From: Shouchella sp047238345
GTDB lineage: Bacteria; Bacillota; Bacilli; Bacillales; Bacillaceae_D
Reading direction: 5' to 3'
DNA: 64,000 nt
Assembly (NCBI RefSeq): GCF_047238345.1
Contig: NZ_JBDFMQ010000001.1
Coordinates: 1,550,001-1,614,000 of the forward strand
Below the pieces are notes generated by a model. That model worked only from the letters and a program-made list of their open reading frames with translations. It made no database searches and was not told where the DNA came from. Below are positions 8,403 through 17,035 of this stretch, in pieces (the stretch's first letter is position 1; the number at the start of each line of letters is the position of its first letter). The position numbers and the translations under genes were made by a program.

Positions 8403-9572
8403 TTGTTAGAATTTAAAAACGTTGTAAAAAAGTATAGCGAAAACGGCAAGCCAGCAGTGTCAAATATGAATCTAAACATTGAAAAAGGCGAGTTTGTTGT
8501 TTTTATAGGACCAAGTGGTTGTGGGAAAACAACTACTATGAAAATGGTCAACCGGCTTCAAGAGCCGTCAGAAGGACAAATTTTTGTAAATGGGGAGAAT
8601 GTTTTAAATCAAGATCCTGTTAAATTACGACGCTCCATCGGCTATGTAATTCAGCAAATAGGATTAATTCCCCATATGACAGTAGGCGAAAACATTTCGC
8701 TCGTCGGCTCTTTACTTAAATGGGATAAAAAACGCCGTGACGATCGAGCCAAAGAGCTCATTAAAATTGTTGATCTACCAGAGAGTTTTTTACATCGTTA
8801 TCCGCATGAGTTAAGTGGTGGACAGCAGCAACGAATTGGTGTGTTGCGAGCGTTAGCCGTTGACCCTCCATTAATTTTAATGGACGAGCCGTTCGGTGCC
8901 CTTGATCCAATTACACGAGACACCCTGCAAGAAGAATTTAAGAAGTTACAAAAAGAAATGAACAAAACAATTGTATTTGTTACCCACGACATGGATGAAG
9001 CAATTAAGCTTGCAGACAAAATTGTCATTATGAATCAAGGAGAAATTGTACAAGTGGGTACCCCGGACGATATTTTACGAAATCCTGCAAATGAGTTCGT
9101 TGAAGACTTTATTGGCAAAGATCGATTGCTACAAAGTCGACCTGATGTGACAAAAGTGGAGCAGATTATGAATGCTAATCCCATTACAGTAACGGAGCAA
9201 ACGACCATTAAAGATGCGATTCAAAAGATGCGAGAAGCCCGAGTGGATTCGGTTCTTGTTGTTGATGATGCGTACCGTTTAAAAGGATTCGTAGATATTG
9301 AGATGATTGATGCAAGTTTCAAAAAGAAAACCTACATTTATGAAGCGATGGAACGCGAGGTTTATTCTGTTAAAAAAGAAAGTTTATTACGTGACACGAT
9401 GCGAAGAATGCTTCGCCGTGGGAGCAAGTATGTACCTGTCATAACGGAAGAAGAGGTACTAGTTGGAATCGTAACACGTGCAACGCTCGCAGATATGGTA
9501 TATGACACCATCTGGGGTGAAGGAAATGGTCTAGAAGTTAATGAAATTGAAGCAGTAGAGTCAGTACATTAA
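8403..9572 (+). CDS. opuCA: Glycine betaine/carnitine/choline ABC transporter ATPase OpuCA-like
   Basis: This 389-residue ATPase has Walker A GPSGCGKTT (about residues 35-43), the Q-loop VIQQIGLIPHMTVGENI, the signature LSGGQQQRIG and Walker B LILMDEPFGALDP. Two C-terminal CBS domains follow (about 255-375), as in OpuCA and OpuBA, where they tune transport activity. It powers import of compatible solutes such as glycine betaine, carnitine and choline. I start it at TTG 8403, seven bases after GGAGGT, which gives a protein start matching the family; an upstream TTG at 8388 overlaps that ribosome-binding site. A TATAAT at 8354-8359 may be the -10 element. It leads a four-gene operon. Confidence 0.88.
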   Translation: MLEFKNVVKKYSENGKPAVSNMNLNIEKGEFVVFIGPSGCGKTTTMKMVNRLQEPSEGQIFVNGENVLNQDPVKLRRSIGYVIQQIGLIPHMTVGENISLVGSLLKWDKKRRDDRAKELIKIVDLPESFLHRYPHELSGGQQQRIGVLRALAVDPPLILMDEPFGALDPITRDTLQEEFKKLQKEMNKTIVFVTHDMDEAIKLADKIVIMNQGEIVQVGTPDDILRNPANEFVEDFIGKDRLLQSRPDVTKVEQIMNANPITVTEQTTIKDAIQKMREARVDSVLVVDDAYRLKGFVDIEMIDASFKKKTYIYEAMEREVYSVKKESLLRDTMRRMLRRGSKYVPVITEEEVLVGIVTRATLADMVYDTIWGEGNGLEVNEIEAVESVH

Positions 9573-9589
9573 AGGAGGCAGATGAGACG

Positions 9590-10243
9590 ATGATCGATGC
9601 GATTACATCAACGCTGTCCTCGTATGGTTGGGAATTACTAGAGAAAACAGGTGAACATATTTATATATCGTTTTTTGCGATTCTATTAGGCATCATTGTT
9701 GCCGTCCCGGCGGGAATATTCCTGACGCGTATCCCAAAATTTGCGGATCGAATTATTTCTTTTGTTGGAATTCTACAGACGGTTCCAAGTCTCGCGATCT
9801 TAGCATTCCTTATGCCTTTTTTAGGAGTAGGAACGGCACCAGCAATTGTTGCTTTGTTTATTTACTCTGTTCTTCCTATATTACGAAATACGTACACAGG
9901 CGTTAAAGAAGTCGATTCAAAACTAGTTGAAGCAGGTAAAGGGATGGGCATGAATAACCGAGAGCTCATCCAAAAAATTGAACTACCAATCGCTCTTCCT
10001 GTTATCATGTCAGGAATCCGGTTTGCAACGGTTTACTTAATTGGTTGGGCAACATTAGCAGCATTTATTGGTGGCGGTGGTCTAGGTGATCTCATCTTTG
10101 ATGGTTTAAATTTATATCAACCAGAATTAATTATTTTAGGAACGCTTCCAGCAACTATCTTAGCGTTACTTGCAAGCTGGGGACTATCCGCGCTAGAGAA
10201 AAAATTGACACCAAAAGCTTATCGAGAAAAAGAAGCTGCTTGA
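9590..10243 (+). CDS. opuCB: OpuC-type ABC transporter permease OpuCB-like
   Basis: This 217-residue inner-membrane permease has about five to six hydrophobic segments and the binding-protein-dependent transport EAA-type loop (EAGKGMGMNNRELIQKIELP, about residues 110-130). Size and sequence fit OpuCB/OpuBB, one of two permeases of the osmoprotectant importer. It follows opuCA by 17 bases with an AAAGGAGG ribosome-binding site, and its stop lies just before the opuCC start. It would form the channel with OpuCD. Confidence 0.88.
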   Translation: MIDAITSTLSSYGWELLEKTGEHIYISFFAILLGIIVAVPAGIFLTRIPKFADRIISFVGILQTVPSLAILAFLMPFLGVGTAPAIVALFIYSVLPILRNTYTGVKEVDSKLVEAGKGMGMNNRELIQKIELPIALPVIMSGIRFATVYLIGWATLAAFIGGGGLGDLIFDGLNLYQPELIILGTLPATILALLASWGLSALEKKLTPKAYREKEAA

Positions 10244-10257
10244 GAGGAGTAAGCAAG

Positions 10258-11184
10258 ATGAAGAAACATAGAATCTCTTTGTTCCTTGCCTCATTGCTCG
10301 TCTTTTCAGGCTGTTCGCTACCAGGGTTAAGTGGACCTTCTGAAAATACCATTCGCATTGGAACAATTAATACAGTTGAGTCAGAAATTTGGGGCCATGT
10401 GGTCTCGCAAATGATTGAACATTATACAGACTTAGAAACAGAGCTGATTACCAATTTAGGTTCGTCTATTGTGCAACACCAGGCGATGATGCAAGAAGAA
10501 GTGGACATTACGGCAACGCGCTATACGGGAACGGATATTGCCGGTGCGCTAAATATGCCAGAGATTACGGATCCAGAAGAAGCGATGGACACTGTGCAAC
10601 GGGAGTTTGATGAACAATTTAATCAGACTTGGGCAGATTCGTACGGATTTGAAAATAGCTATACGATTTCAATTACAGCGGAATTTGCTGAAGAAGAAGG
10701 CATTGAACATGTAGAAGATTTAAGACCGTTCGCAGCGGACATGAATTTTGGTGTGGATAATTCGTGGGTAAACCGACAAGGTGACGGCTACCAAGCATTT
10801 ACGGAAACACATTTTGAGTTTGGAAATATTTATCCTATGTCTGTTGGACTTGTCTATGATGCAGCAGCTTCAGGAAATATGGACGCTGTGCTTGCCTATT
10901 CATCGGATGGTCGAATTGCGGCTTATGATTTAGTCGTCCTTGAAGATGATTTTTTTCCACCATATGACGCTTCGCCGGTTATTCGAAATGAAGTCATCGA
11001 GGAACATCCAGAGTTGGAAACAATTCTAGCAAAACTTGGTGATATTGTAACGACAGAAGACATGCAACAAATGAATTATTTAGCTGATGTAGAATTAGTT
11101 AGTCCTGCTACAATTGCACAGGATTTACTTGAGGAGAACCATTACTTTGAAGATAAGCAAGTAGAAGAGGAGGAGGGTGCGTAA
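10258..11184 (+). CDS. opuCC: OpuC-type osmoprotectant-binding lipoprotein OpuCC-like
   Basis: This 308-residue substrate-binding lipoprotein has a signal peptide ending in a lipobox (FSGC, lipidated Cys at residue 19). An OpuAC-type two-lobe binding domain follows, beginning IRIGTINTVESEIWG. The mature part is strikingly acidic (many EE and DE runs, ending in VEEEEGA), as expected for a protein outside an alkaliphile or halotolerant cell. I chose ATG 10258 because it follows GAGGAG and gives a clean signal peptide; an in-frame start at 10240 adds six residues without a good site. It captures carnitine, choline or betaine for OpuCA-CB-CD; the ligand is not proven by sequence. Confidence 0.87.
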   Translation: MKKHRISLFLASLLVFSGCSLPGLSGPSENTIRIGTINTVESEIWGHVVSQMIEHYTDLETELITNLGSSIVQHQAMMQEEVDITATRYTGTDIAGALNMPEITDPEEAMDTVQREFDEQFNQTWADSYGFENSYTISITAEFAEEEGIEHVEDLRPFAADMNFGVDNSWVNRQGDGYQAFTETHFEFGNIYPMSVGLVYDAAASGNMDAVLAYSSDGRIAAYDLVVLEDDFFPPYDASPVIRNEVIEEHPELETILAKLGDIVTTEDMQQMNYLADVELVSPATIAQDLLEENHYFEDKQVEEEEGA

Positions 11185-11837
11185 TGGGATTTTTTGATCA
11201 GATGGTTACGTACGTTTCTCAAAATGGTTTTTACATTTGGGAAGAGTTTTACCGTCATTTCCTAATGGCTGCTTATGGGGTGTTGTTTGCTGCGATTATT
11301 GCCATTCCAGTAGGAATCTTAATCGCTAAATATGGTCGAATAAGTGGATGGGTACTATCAGCAGGGAGCGTGATTCAAACGATTCCGGTACTAGGCTTTA
11401 TGGCGATTACGATGGTTGTGATGGGTCTAGGAACAACGACTGTCATCACAACGGTGTTCTTTTATTCACTCTTACCGATTATTCAAAACACATATGTAGG
11501 AATAAGAGGGGTGGATAAAAGCGTCATAGAAGCTGCCTATGCTTCAGGTATGACGAAACTTCAATTGTTAAGTAAGGTGGAATTTCCGCTTGCAATAAGT
11601 GTGATTATGGCAGGAATACGAACAGCTCTTGTCATAGGCATTGGTATTGTCGCAGTTGGAACATTTGTTGGAGCAGGTGGACTCGGGGCAATTATCGTCC
11701 GAGGTACGAATGCAACCGACGGGACGGCCATTATTCTGGCAGGTGCAATTCCAACAGCGGTTATGGCTATCGTCGCTGATCTCGTTCTAGGGACAATTGA
11801 ACGACGCTTAAATCCATCTAATCGATCGTCAACATAA
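11184..11837 (+). CDS. opuCD: OpuC-type ABC transporter permease OpuCD-like
   Basis: This 217-residue permease is homologous to the first permease of the operon, with about six membrane segments and an EAA-type loop (EAAYASGMTKLQLLSKVEFPL, about residues 112-131). It starts within the TAATG overlap with the binding-protein gene, so translation is coupled. It completes the ABC importer. A strong hairpin terminator follows 55 bases later. Confidence 0.88.
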   Translation: MGFFDQMVTYVSQNGFYIWEEFYRHFLMAAYGVLFAAIIAIPVGILIAKYGRISGWVLSAGSVIQTIPVLGFMAITMVVMGLGTTTVITTVFFYSLLPIIQNTYVGIRGVDKSVIEAAYASGMTKLQLLSKVEFPLAISVIMAGIRTALVIGIGIVAVGTFVGAGGLGAIIVRGTNATDGTAIILAGAIPTAVMAIVADLVLGTIERRLNPSNRSST

Positions 11838-11892
11838 TCACGGCCAAAATAGCGCTAAGAAAGCGATTGGACAAAACAATATGAACTTGTTG

Positions 11893-11927
11893 AAAAGACG
11901 ACTAATTCAGTGGATTAATCGTCTTTT
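11893..11927. terminator. Terminator of the opuC operon
   Basis: Hairpin arms AAAAGACGACTAATTC and GGATTAATCGTCTTTT (one G-T pair) around a short AGT loop, followed by CTTTGTTCT. The A-rich left arm lets it work in both directions, also serving the convergent gene at 12013. Confidence 0.8.
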
Positions 11928-12012
11928 CTTTGTTCTCTTATAACAGGTTATCAGTGTTCGTGTTTTAAAAAGAACCTTGAGTGTTGTCATAACCTCTTTT
12001 TAATCTATACGA

Positions 12013-13002
12013 TTATTGATGTAAATCAATCGTTTCTCCTAATCCAGCTTGAACAGCTTTCTGGAAGACTGCAACCGCAACAGCTGTATCAAGATAGGCA
12101 ACGCCAACGGATTTATAAAAGGTAATCTCCTCATCTGTTACGCGACCTCGTTTTTCATTTGCAAGTATTGACGCAATCTCACTATAGATATGATCAAATG
12201 ACCATTCCCCTTTTTTTGAAGGAATAAGGAGGTCACCGGCTTCATGATTTGCCCCTTCTAGCGTGTCGACAATGACTTTTTGGCTCCGTTTTAACGTTGT
12301 GACATCTACTTCTTGCATCGACGCTTGAAAAGAGCCAATGCCATTAATATGTGTTCCAGGTAAAAGATCGTCTCCATTGAAAACAGGTGTAGTCGATTTC
12401 GTTGAACACACAAGAATGTCTGCTGCTTGAACAGCTTCTTTAGCAGACTTTACAACCTCAATGTCACCTCGCCAATGCGGAATATGGGCTGGTAATTGTT
12501 CTGCAAAGGAGCGTGCTTTTTCTTCGGTTCGATTATATAAGGAAATGGTCGTAATCGGGCGTACAGCAAGCACAGCTTGAATTTGCCCAACAGCTTGTGC
12601 GCCAGTTCCAATGATGCTTAACGTCGTAGCGGTTTTTTTTGCTAAAACTCGTGTGGCAACACCACTACTTGCTCCAGTCCGTAAAATCGTTAAATAAGAA
12701 GCGTCCATTAAAGCGACGTGCTCACCAGTAGTTGTATCCGTTAAAAGGATGGTTCCGCGCAAAGCCGGTCTGCCTTGTTGTGGGTTATCAGGAAAAACAC
12801 TTACCATTTTAATCGCGCTATACCCTAAATGTTCACTATAGGCGGGCATATAAAGACTTGTGCCATTTGTTGCTGGATGATCAAGTGCCGTTCGAACAGG
12901 GGTTGTATGATTACGGTTTGCTAAAAAAGCATCTGTAACATCTTCAAGGCAGTCTTCCATTGTATAGATTGATTCAATCATTGATTTTGTAAGTATAAGC
13001 AT
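12013..13002 (-). CDS. Ornithine cyclodeaminase/mu-crystallin family enzyme
   Basis: This 329-residue protein is an NAD(P)-binding member of the ornithine cyclodeaminase/mu-crystallin family. The substrate-site region YSAIKMVSVFPDNP lies around residues 61-74, the TGASSGVATRVLA segment precedes the nucleotide-binding motif IIGTGAQAVGQ (about 130-140). Members include ornithine cyclodeaminase, alanine dehydrogenase, pyrroline-2-carboxylate reductase and EutC of ectoine breakdown, and sequence alone does not separate them. It is the second gene after an MHS-type transporter, 18 bases downstream, so it probably acts on the imported compound. The closeness to the osmoprotectant genes makes an amino-acid-like substrate plausible, but this is inference. 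Confidence 0.8.
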   Translation of the reverse strand: MLILTKSMIESIYTMEDCLEDVTDAFLANRNHTTPVRTALDHPATNGTSLYMPAYSEHLGYSAIKMVSVFPDNPQQGRPALRGTILLTDTTTGEHVALMDASYLTILRTGASSGVATRVLAKKTATTLSIIGTGAQAVGQIQAVLAVRPITTISLYNRTEEKARSFAEQLPAHIPHWRGDIEVVKSAKEAVQAADILVCSTKSTTPVFNGDDLLPGTHINGIGSFQASMQEVDVTTLKRSQKVIVDTLEGANHEAGDLLIPSKKGEWSFDHIYSEIASILANEKRGRVTDEEITFYKSVGVAYLDTAVAVAVFQKAVQAGLGETIDLHQ

Positions 13003-13020
13003 AATAAGTGTAGCCCCTTT

Positions 13021-14343
13021 CTAATCGAGTTCACGATTTCTCGTTTCTTTCGTCACTGCAACGGCAATAATGGAAATAACGCCTGCTAGAACGATGTAAA
13101 TGGAAATTGGGAGTGAAGAATTATAAAAGGTGTTCAGCAAATAAGTGGCGAGAAGTGGTGCTGTTCCACCTGCAACCGCTGCTCCAATTTGGTAACCAAC
13201 TGTGACACCAGTATAACGGACGTTTGCGCTGAAAATTTCAGAGAACATTGTTCCAAGAACTGCTGTAACAGGTGCCCAAAATAAGGCAAGAGCCACCACC
13301 GTCGCAACAATTAACCAGAGCGTTGAACCAAGAGATAAAAGGTAAAAATAAGGAAAAGCAAAGGCCATCATGCCAACGGCGCCAAAAATGAAGACAGGTT
13401 TACGGCCAATCTTATCAGACAGTGAACCCATTAACGGAATCATCAAGGTTGCTGCAAGGGTTCCGAATGTTACAGCGTTTAAAGCAGTTAAACGGTCAAA
13501 CGCTAGATAAGTAGTCGTGTAGGCAATCACAAAGGTAGAGAAGATATAGAATGGTCCTGTTTCCACGACTTTTGCGCCGACCGCAATGAGCACAGATCGC
13601 CAGTGATACCGAAATGTATCAAAAAGAGGAACATTGGCAATATTTCCGGACTCTTTTGCTTCTTTAAATGATGGCGTTTCATCTAATGACTTTCGAATCC
13701 ATAAGCCTAAAAAGACAAGAACGGCACTGAATACAAATGGCACACGCCAACCCCACGCCATAAACTGTTTATCCGGTAATAAGCTCATAATGGAGATAGC
13801 GATTGTCCCCATTAACATCCCAATGGTGACACCCATTTGCGGGACGCTTCCAAAAAAGCCTCTCTTTTTCTTTGGGGAGTACTCCACAGCTAAGAGAAGC
13901 GCACCACCCCATTCGCCGCCAATTCCAAGACCTTGGATACACCGTAATGTGATCAGTAAGATAGGCGCCCAAACGCCGATCATCTCATAAGTTGGAAGTA
14001 AACCAATTAGGACGGTTGCCCCACCCATAAGTGAAAGCGTAATGACAAGGGTTTGCTTTCGGCCAATTTTATCGCCAATATGACTAAAGATAACGCCACC
14101 TAGAGGGCGAATAAAAAAAGGTAAGGCAAACGTAATGTATGCCAGCATAACACCTACAACAGGATCTGATGATGGGAAGAATAGCTGATTTAATACGATT
14201 GCGGCAACGGTCCCATAAAGAAAATAATCAAACCATTCAATTGAACTACCGATCAAACTAGCGATAAGAGCTTTACGGGCATCTTTCTTGGACACCGCTG
14301 GTTTGTGTTGATTCGAATCTAAGGCTGTTTGTGATGAACTCAT
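13021..14343 (-). CDS. MFS transporter, metabolite:H+ symporter (MHS) family
   Basis: This 440-residue protein has 12 predicted membrane helices and MHS-family marks: IGSSIEWFDYFLYG near residue 31, GGVIFSHIGDKIGRKQTL between helices 2 and 3, and RCIQGLGIGGEWGGA in helix 5. MHS members (ProP, ShiA, KgtP and others) take up organic acids, betaines or proline with protons. The start follows AGGAGG. It is co-transcribed with the downstream cyclodeaminase-family gene and divergent from an XRE-cupin regulator that probably controls it. A good catabolite-response (cre) match lies upstream at 14412-14425. The substrate is unknown. Confidence 0.82.
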   Translation of the reverse strand: MSSSQTALDSNQHKPAVSKKDARKALIASLIGSSIEWFDYFLYGTVAAIVLNQLFFPSSDPVVGVMLAYITFALPFFIRPLGGVIFSHIGDKIGRKQTLVITLSLMGGATVLIGLLPTYEMIGVWAPILLITLRCIQGLGIGGEWGGALLLAVEYSPKKKRGFFGSVPQMGVTIGMLMGTIAISIMSLLPDKQFMAWGWRVPFVFSAVLVFLGLWIRKSLDETPSFKEAKESGNIANVPLFDTFRYHWRSVLIAVGAKVVETGPFYIFSTFVIAYTTTYLAFDRLTALNAVTFGTLAATLMIPLMGSLSDKIGRKPVFIFGAVGMMAFAFPYFYLLSLGSTLWLIVATVVALALFWAPVTAVLGTMFSEIFSANVRYTGVTVGYQIGAAVAGGTAPLLATYLLNTFYNSSLPISIYIVLAGVISIIAVAVTKETRNRELD

Positions 14344-14411
14344 CTTCTCTACCTCCTGAATAATCAGAAATTACAGTGTCACTTCAATTTTGTCGCAAAA
14401 AAAAGAGTTGA

Positions 14412-14425
14412 AGCGAGCGTTTTCA
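14412..14425 (-). promoter_or_regulatory. Candidate cre site (CcpA) upstream of the MHS transporter
   Basis: Read on the minus strand, TGAAAACGCTCGCT matches the consensus TGWAARCGYTWNCW at 13 of 14 positions. It sits 69 bases before the transporter start, where CcpA would repress a catabolic operon. Confidence 0.45.
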
Positions 14426-14501
14426 TTTTTATGATGTTATTATACATATGAGTGAATGAAAGTACAATATTTTTTGAAAACTTATTTTTTGGAGTGGAAT
14501 C

Positions 14502-15044
14502 ATGCGGCAGTCGATTGGGTTAGAAATTAAAAGAATACGAAAACAAAAAACGTTTACGTTGAAACAATTAGCTGAAAAAACAGGTCTCTCTATTAGTTTT
14601 TTGTCGCAGATTGAACGTGGGAAATCATCTATGACGTTAGAGTCGCTGAATAAAATTTCGGATGCGTTCGATATAAGTACTAGTCAATTTTTTTCAAATG
14701 ATGCACATGACGATCGACCTATTAAAAAGCAAAACATTGTTAAAGACTCTACGGACTTTTTTCATTATCAATCGTTATTAGGGGCAATGGCGGATCCAAT
14801 TTTTGAACCAAGAATCGTTACGCTAATGCCGACAAAAGAAAGGATTACGCCTTTTATACATGAAGGACAAGAATTTATCTATGTGCTAAAAGGAACCTTA
14901 ACCTTTGTCTATAAAGATACGATGTATGAGCTCCAAGAAGGAGACAGTTTCCATTTCGAATCAACAGAAGCGCATAACTGGATTAATTACTCAGAAGAAA
15001 CCGTTAAATTGTTGCAAGTTGTAGCGAAGAAAGCTCTTAAATAG
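14502..15044 (+). CDS. XRE-family regulator with C-terminal cupin domain
   Basis: This 180-residue protein has an N-terminal lambda-repressor-type helix-turn-helix (LKQLAEKTGLSISFLSQIER, about residues 21-40) and a C-terminal cupin_2 domain (about 108-175, with TPFIHEGQEFIYVLKGTL and GDSFHFEST). Such regulators bind a small molecule in the cupin and usually control a neighbouring transporter or catabolic gene. It is divergent from the MHS transporter/cyclodeaminase operon with 158 bases between them, making that operon its likely target. The start follows TTGGAGTGG. Confidence 0.85.
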   Translation: MRQSIGLEIKRIRKQKTFTLKQLAEKTGLSISFLSQIERGKSSMTLESLNKISDAFDISTSQFFSNDAHDDRPIKKQNIVKDSTDFFHYQSLLGAMADPIFEPRIVTLMPTKERITPFIHEGQEFIYVLKGTLTFVYKDTMYELQEGDSFHFESTEAHNWINYSEETVKLLQVVAKKALK

Positions 15045-15054
15045 AGCTTTTTTT
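15030..15054 (+). terminator. Terminator of the XRE-cupin gene
   Basis: Hairpin AAAGCTCT-TAAAT-AGAGCTTT overlapping the stop codon and running into a seven-base T-run. Confidence 0.7.
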
Positions 15055-15129
15055 GAGTTTATCTTAAATGAGCCATTTAATAAATAGATTTTCATTGAAT
15101 AGGTATTTGGAAGGATCTTCAAAAAAATA

Positions 15130-15158
15130 TTGATAATGAGAATCATTTTCAATATAAT
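15130..15158 (+). promoter_or_regulatory. Sigma-A promoter of asbA with overlapping Fur box
   Basis: TTGATA (15130-15135), a 17-base spacer and TATAAT (15153-15158) form a strong promoter. Inside it, GATAATGAGAATCATTTTC at 15132-15150 matches the Fur consensus GATAATGATAATCATTATC at 17 of 19 positions. Fur bound there with iron would block RNA polymerase, so the siderophore operon should be iron-repressed. Confidence 0.8.
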
Positions 15159-15195
15159 GACGATATGGACCGAAAGCGGTCATTTCTTTTTGAGT

Positions 15196-15214
15196 TCAAT
15201 TGAGAATCACTATC
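15196..15214 (+). promoter_or_regulatory. Second, weaker Fur-box-like site
   Basis: TCAATTGAGAATCACTATC matches the 19-base Fur consensus at 13 positions and lies between the promoter and the asbA start. It may strengthen iron repression; alone it would be weak evidence. Confidence 0.4.
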
Positions 15215-15238
15215 ATTTAAGAAGGAAGGAAAGGTTTT

Positions 15239-17035
15239 ATGCAGCAATCTGCTAAACGTATAGCTGAAAATGCGTCTTTACAAGCTTTTCTTAATAGTTA
15301 TATTCGTGAAACAAATGAAGGGAGCATATTACCTGTTTCTTTACTTAATCAAGATCATCATTCGACTCTGCTTCAATCAGAGCTTTTTCTAGAGATTCAG
15401 CTACCAAAACAGCAAGATAGTTTGCGAATTGAAGTATGGTATCAATCCCTTGTCGGTCGTCACACGTTTGGCACGGTTTTGAAGGGGAACGCTCACACCG
15501 GTTGGGTTGAACAGGAGACGCTATTGGTATTCATTACGCTTATACAGGAACTTCATTTTGAATCGGTACAAAAAGGTGGAGCCGTTCAATCTTGCTTTGA
15601 TGAATGTCTAGTCCGCATGCTCGAAAGCTATCATACCATGTGTACGTATCTCGAACAGCGCTTAGCAACTGACGAGAATATTCATGATCCTAAACAATCG
15701 TTTATTGAAGCTGAACAGTCTTTACTATTTGGTCACTGGCTTCACCCAACACCAAAAAGTCGCCAAGGAATGGCTTTTTGGCAGCACGCCGCATATGCAC
15801 CAGAATTAAGAGGAACGTTCCAACTGTATTATTTTTATGTTCATCATACGTTAATTCAGCAAGAATCAATTGCTGATGAGCGTGTCTGGGACATTGTCCA
15901 TGAAAATGGGGAATGCAGCGATTTAGATGAGAAGTGGTTTCCGTTTCCCATGCATCCTTTGCAAGCCTATTATTTACGTGATCAGCCTCATGTAAAACAA
16001 GCAATAAAAGACGGTCTTATCCAAGATAAAGGTCCGTTAGGTGAACATTTCACGGCAACATCGTCATTACGAACCGTTTACCATGAAAAGAGTAGCTGGA
16101 TGTACAAATTTTCCATACCTGTTAAAGTGACGAATTCCTTACGAGTGAATAAACAACATGAATTACGAGCTGGTATTCTTGTGGCAAAACTTATTAAAGC
16201 AGGTGCTTGGCAGAGCGATACATGTCAGTTTATTACGGATCCAGCCTACATGAACGTGTCGTTTCCAAATATAAAAGAATCAGGTTTTGAGACCATTATT
16301 CGCTGTAATCCTTTTAAAGATGGGGGAGAAGGGATTACGTCGATCGCAGCGCTTGTGCAAGACCCTATCCCAGGGAGTGATTCAAAATTAGCAGCGATTA
16401 TTAAGCGTCGAGCGAAGCAAGAACATCAATCAGTTCGTGTCATTAGTGAAAAATGGTTTCGTCATTACCTCGAGAATGCCATTATGCCGTTAATCTCGTT
16501 ATATGATGAGCTTGGAATTGCGTTAGAAGCGCACCAGCAAAATAGTTTACTTGATCTAAAGAACGACTACCCTAAAACCTATTACTATCGTGACAACCAA
16601 GGATACTATTTAGCGACATCCTACCGTGGACGTTTATTGAGCCAAGAACCTGAGTTAGAAGAAGCAGAGGGGTTGTTTTATGAGGATGAAGAGATCAATA
16701 ATCGCTTTACATACTATTTGTTTATGAATCAAATATTTGGCATCATCCATCGGTTTGGTGTGGACGGGTTAATGGATGAGTGGCAATTGGTTCAAATCCT
16801 TCGAACAAGACTTGAACAAAGTGGTCAAAATTATAAAGGGGCAGGGAGAAGGTTTGTACAAGGTTTGTTGACAAATGAAACGCTTGCTTTCAAAGCGAAC
16901 TTGCTTACACGATTTCATGATGTGGATGAGTTAGCAGAAGCACTTGAACAAGCAGTTTATGTCAATATAAAGAATCCGCTCTTACAAAAGAACGCTACGG
17001 AGGTTCATCATGAGCAAACGATCCAAGCTACCTAA
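15239..17035 (+). CDS. asbA: Petrobactin biosynthesis NIS synthetase AsbA
   Basis: This 598-residue protein is an IucA/IucC-type NRPS-independent siderophore synthetase, close to the length of Bacillus anthracis AsbA. Visible marks are FPMHPLQAYYLRDQP (about 238-252), TATSSLRTVY and a C-terminal FhuF-like/IucA part with LYDELGIALEAHQQN (about 420-434). AsbA joins spermidine to citrate by ATP-dependent adenylation. It is the first of six genes in the same order as the B. anthracis asb operon, has a GAAGGAAGG ribosome-binding site and is preceded by a Fur-controlled promoter. It overlaps asbB by 26 bases. Confidence 0.9.
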   Translation: MQQSAKRIAENASLQAFLNSYIRETNEGSILPVSLLNQDHHSTLLQSELFLEIQLPKQQDSLRIEVWYQSLVGRHTFGTVLKGNAHTGWVEQETLLVFITLIQELHFESVQKGGAVQSCFDECLVRMLESYHTMCTYLEQRLATDENIHDPKQSFIEAEQSLLFGHWLHPTPKSRQGMAFWQHAAYAPELRGTFQLYYFYVHHTLIQQESIADERVWDIVHENGECSDLDEKWFPFPMHPLQAYYLRDQPHVKQAIKDGLIQDKGPLGEHFTATSSLRTVYHEKSSWMYKFSIPVKVTNSLRVNKQHELRAGILVAKLIKAGAWQSDTCQFITDPAYMNVSFPNIKESGFETIIRCNPFKDGGEGITSIAALVQDPIPGSDSKLAAIIKRRAKQEHQSVRVISEKWFRHYLENAIMPLISLYDELGIALEAHQQNSLLDLKNDYPKTYYYRDNQGYYLATSYRGRLLSQEPELEEAEGLFYEDEEINNRFTYYLFMNQIFGIIHRFGVDGLMDEWQLVQILRTRLEQSGQNYKGAGRRFVQGLLTNETLAFKANLLTRFHDVDELAEALEQAVYVNIKNPLLQKNATEVHHEQTIQAT

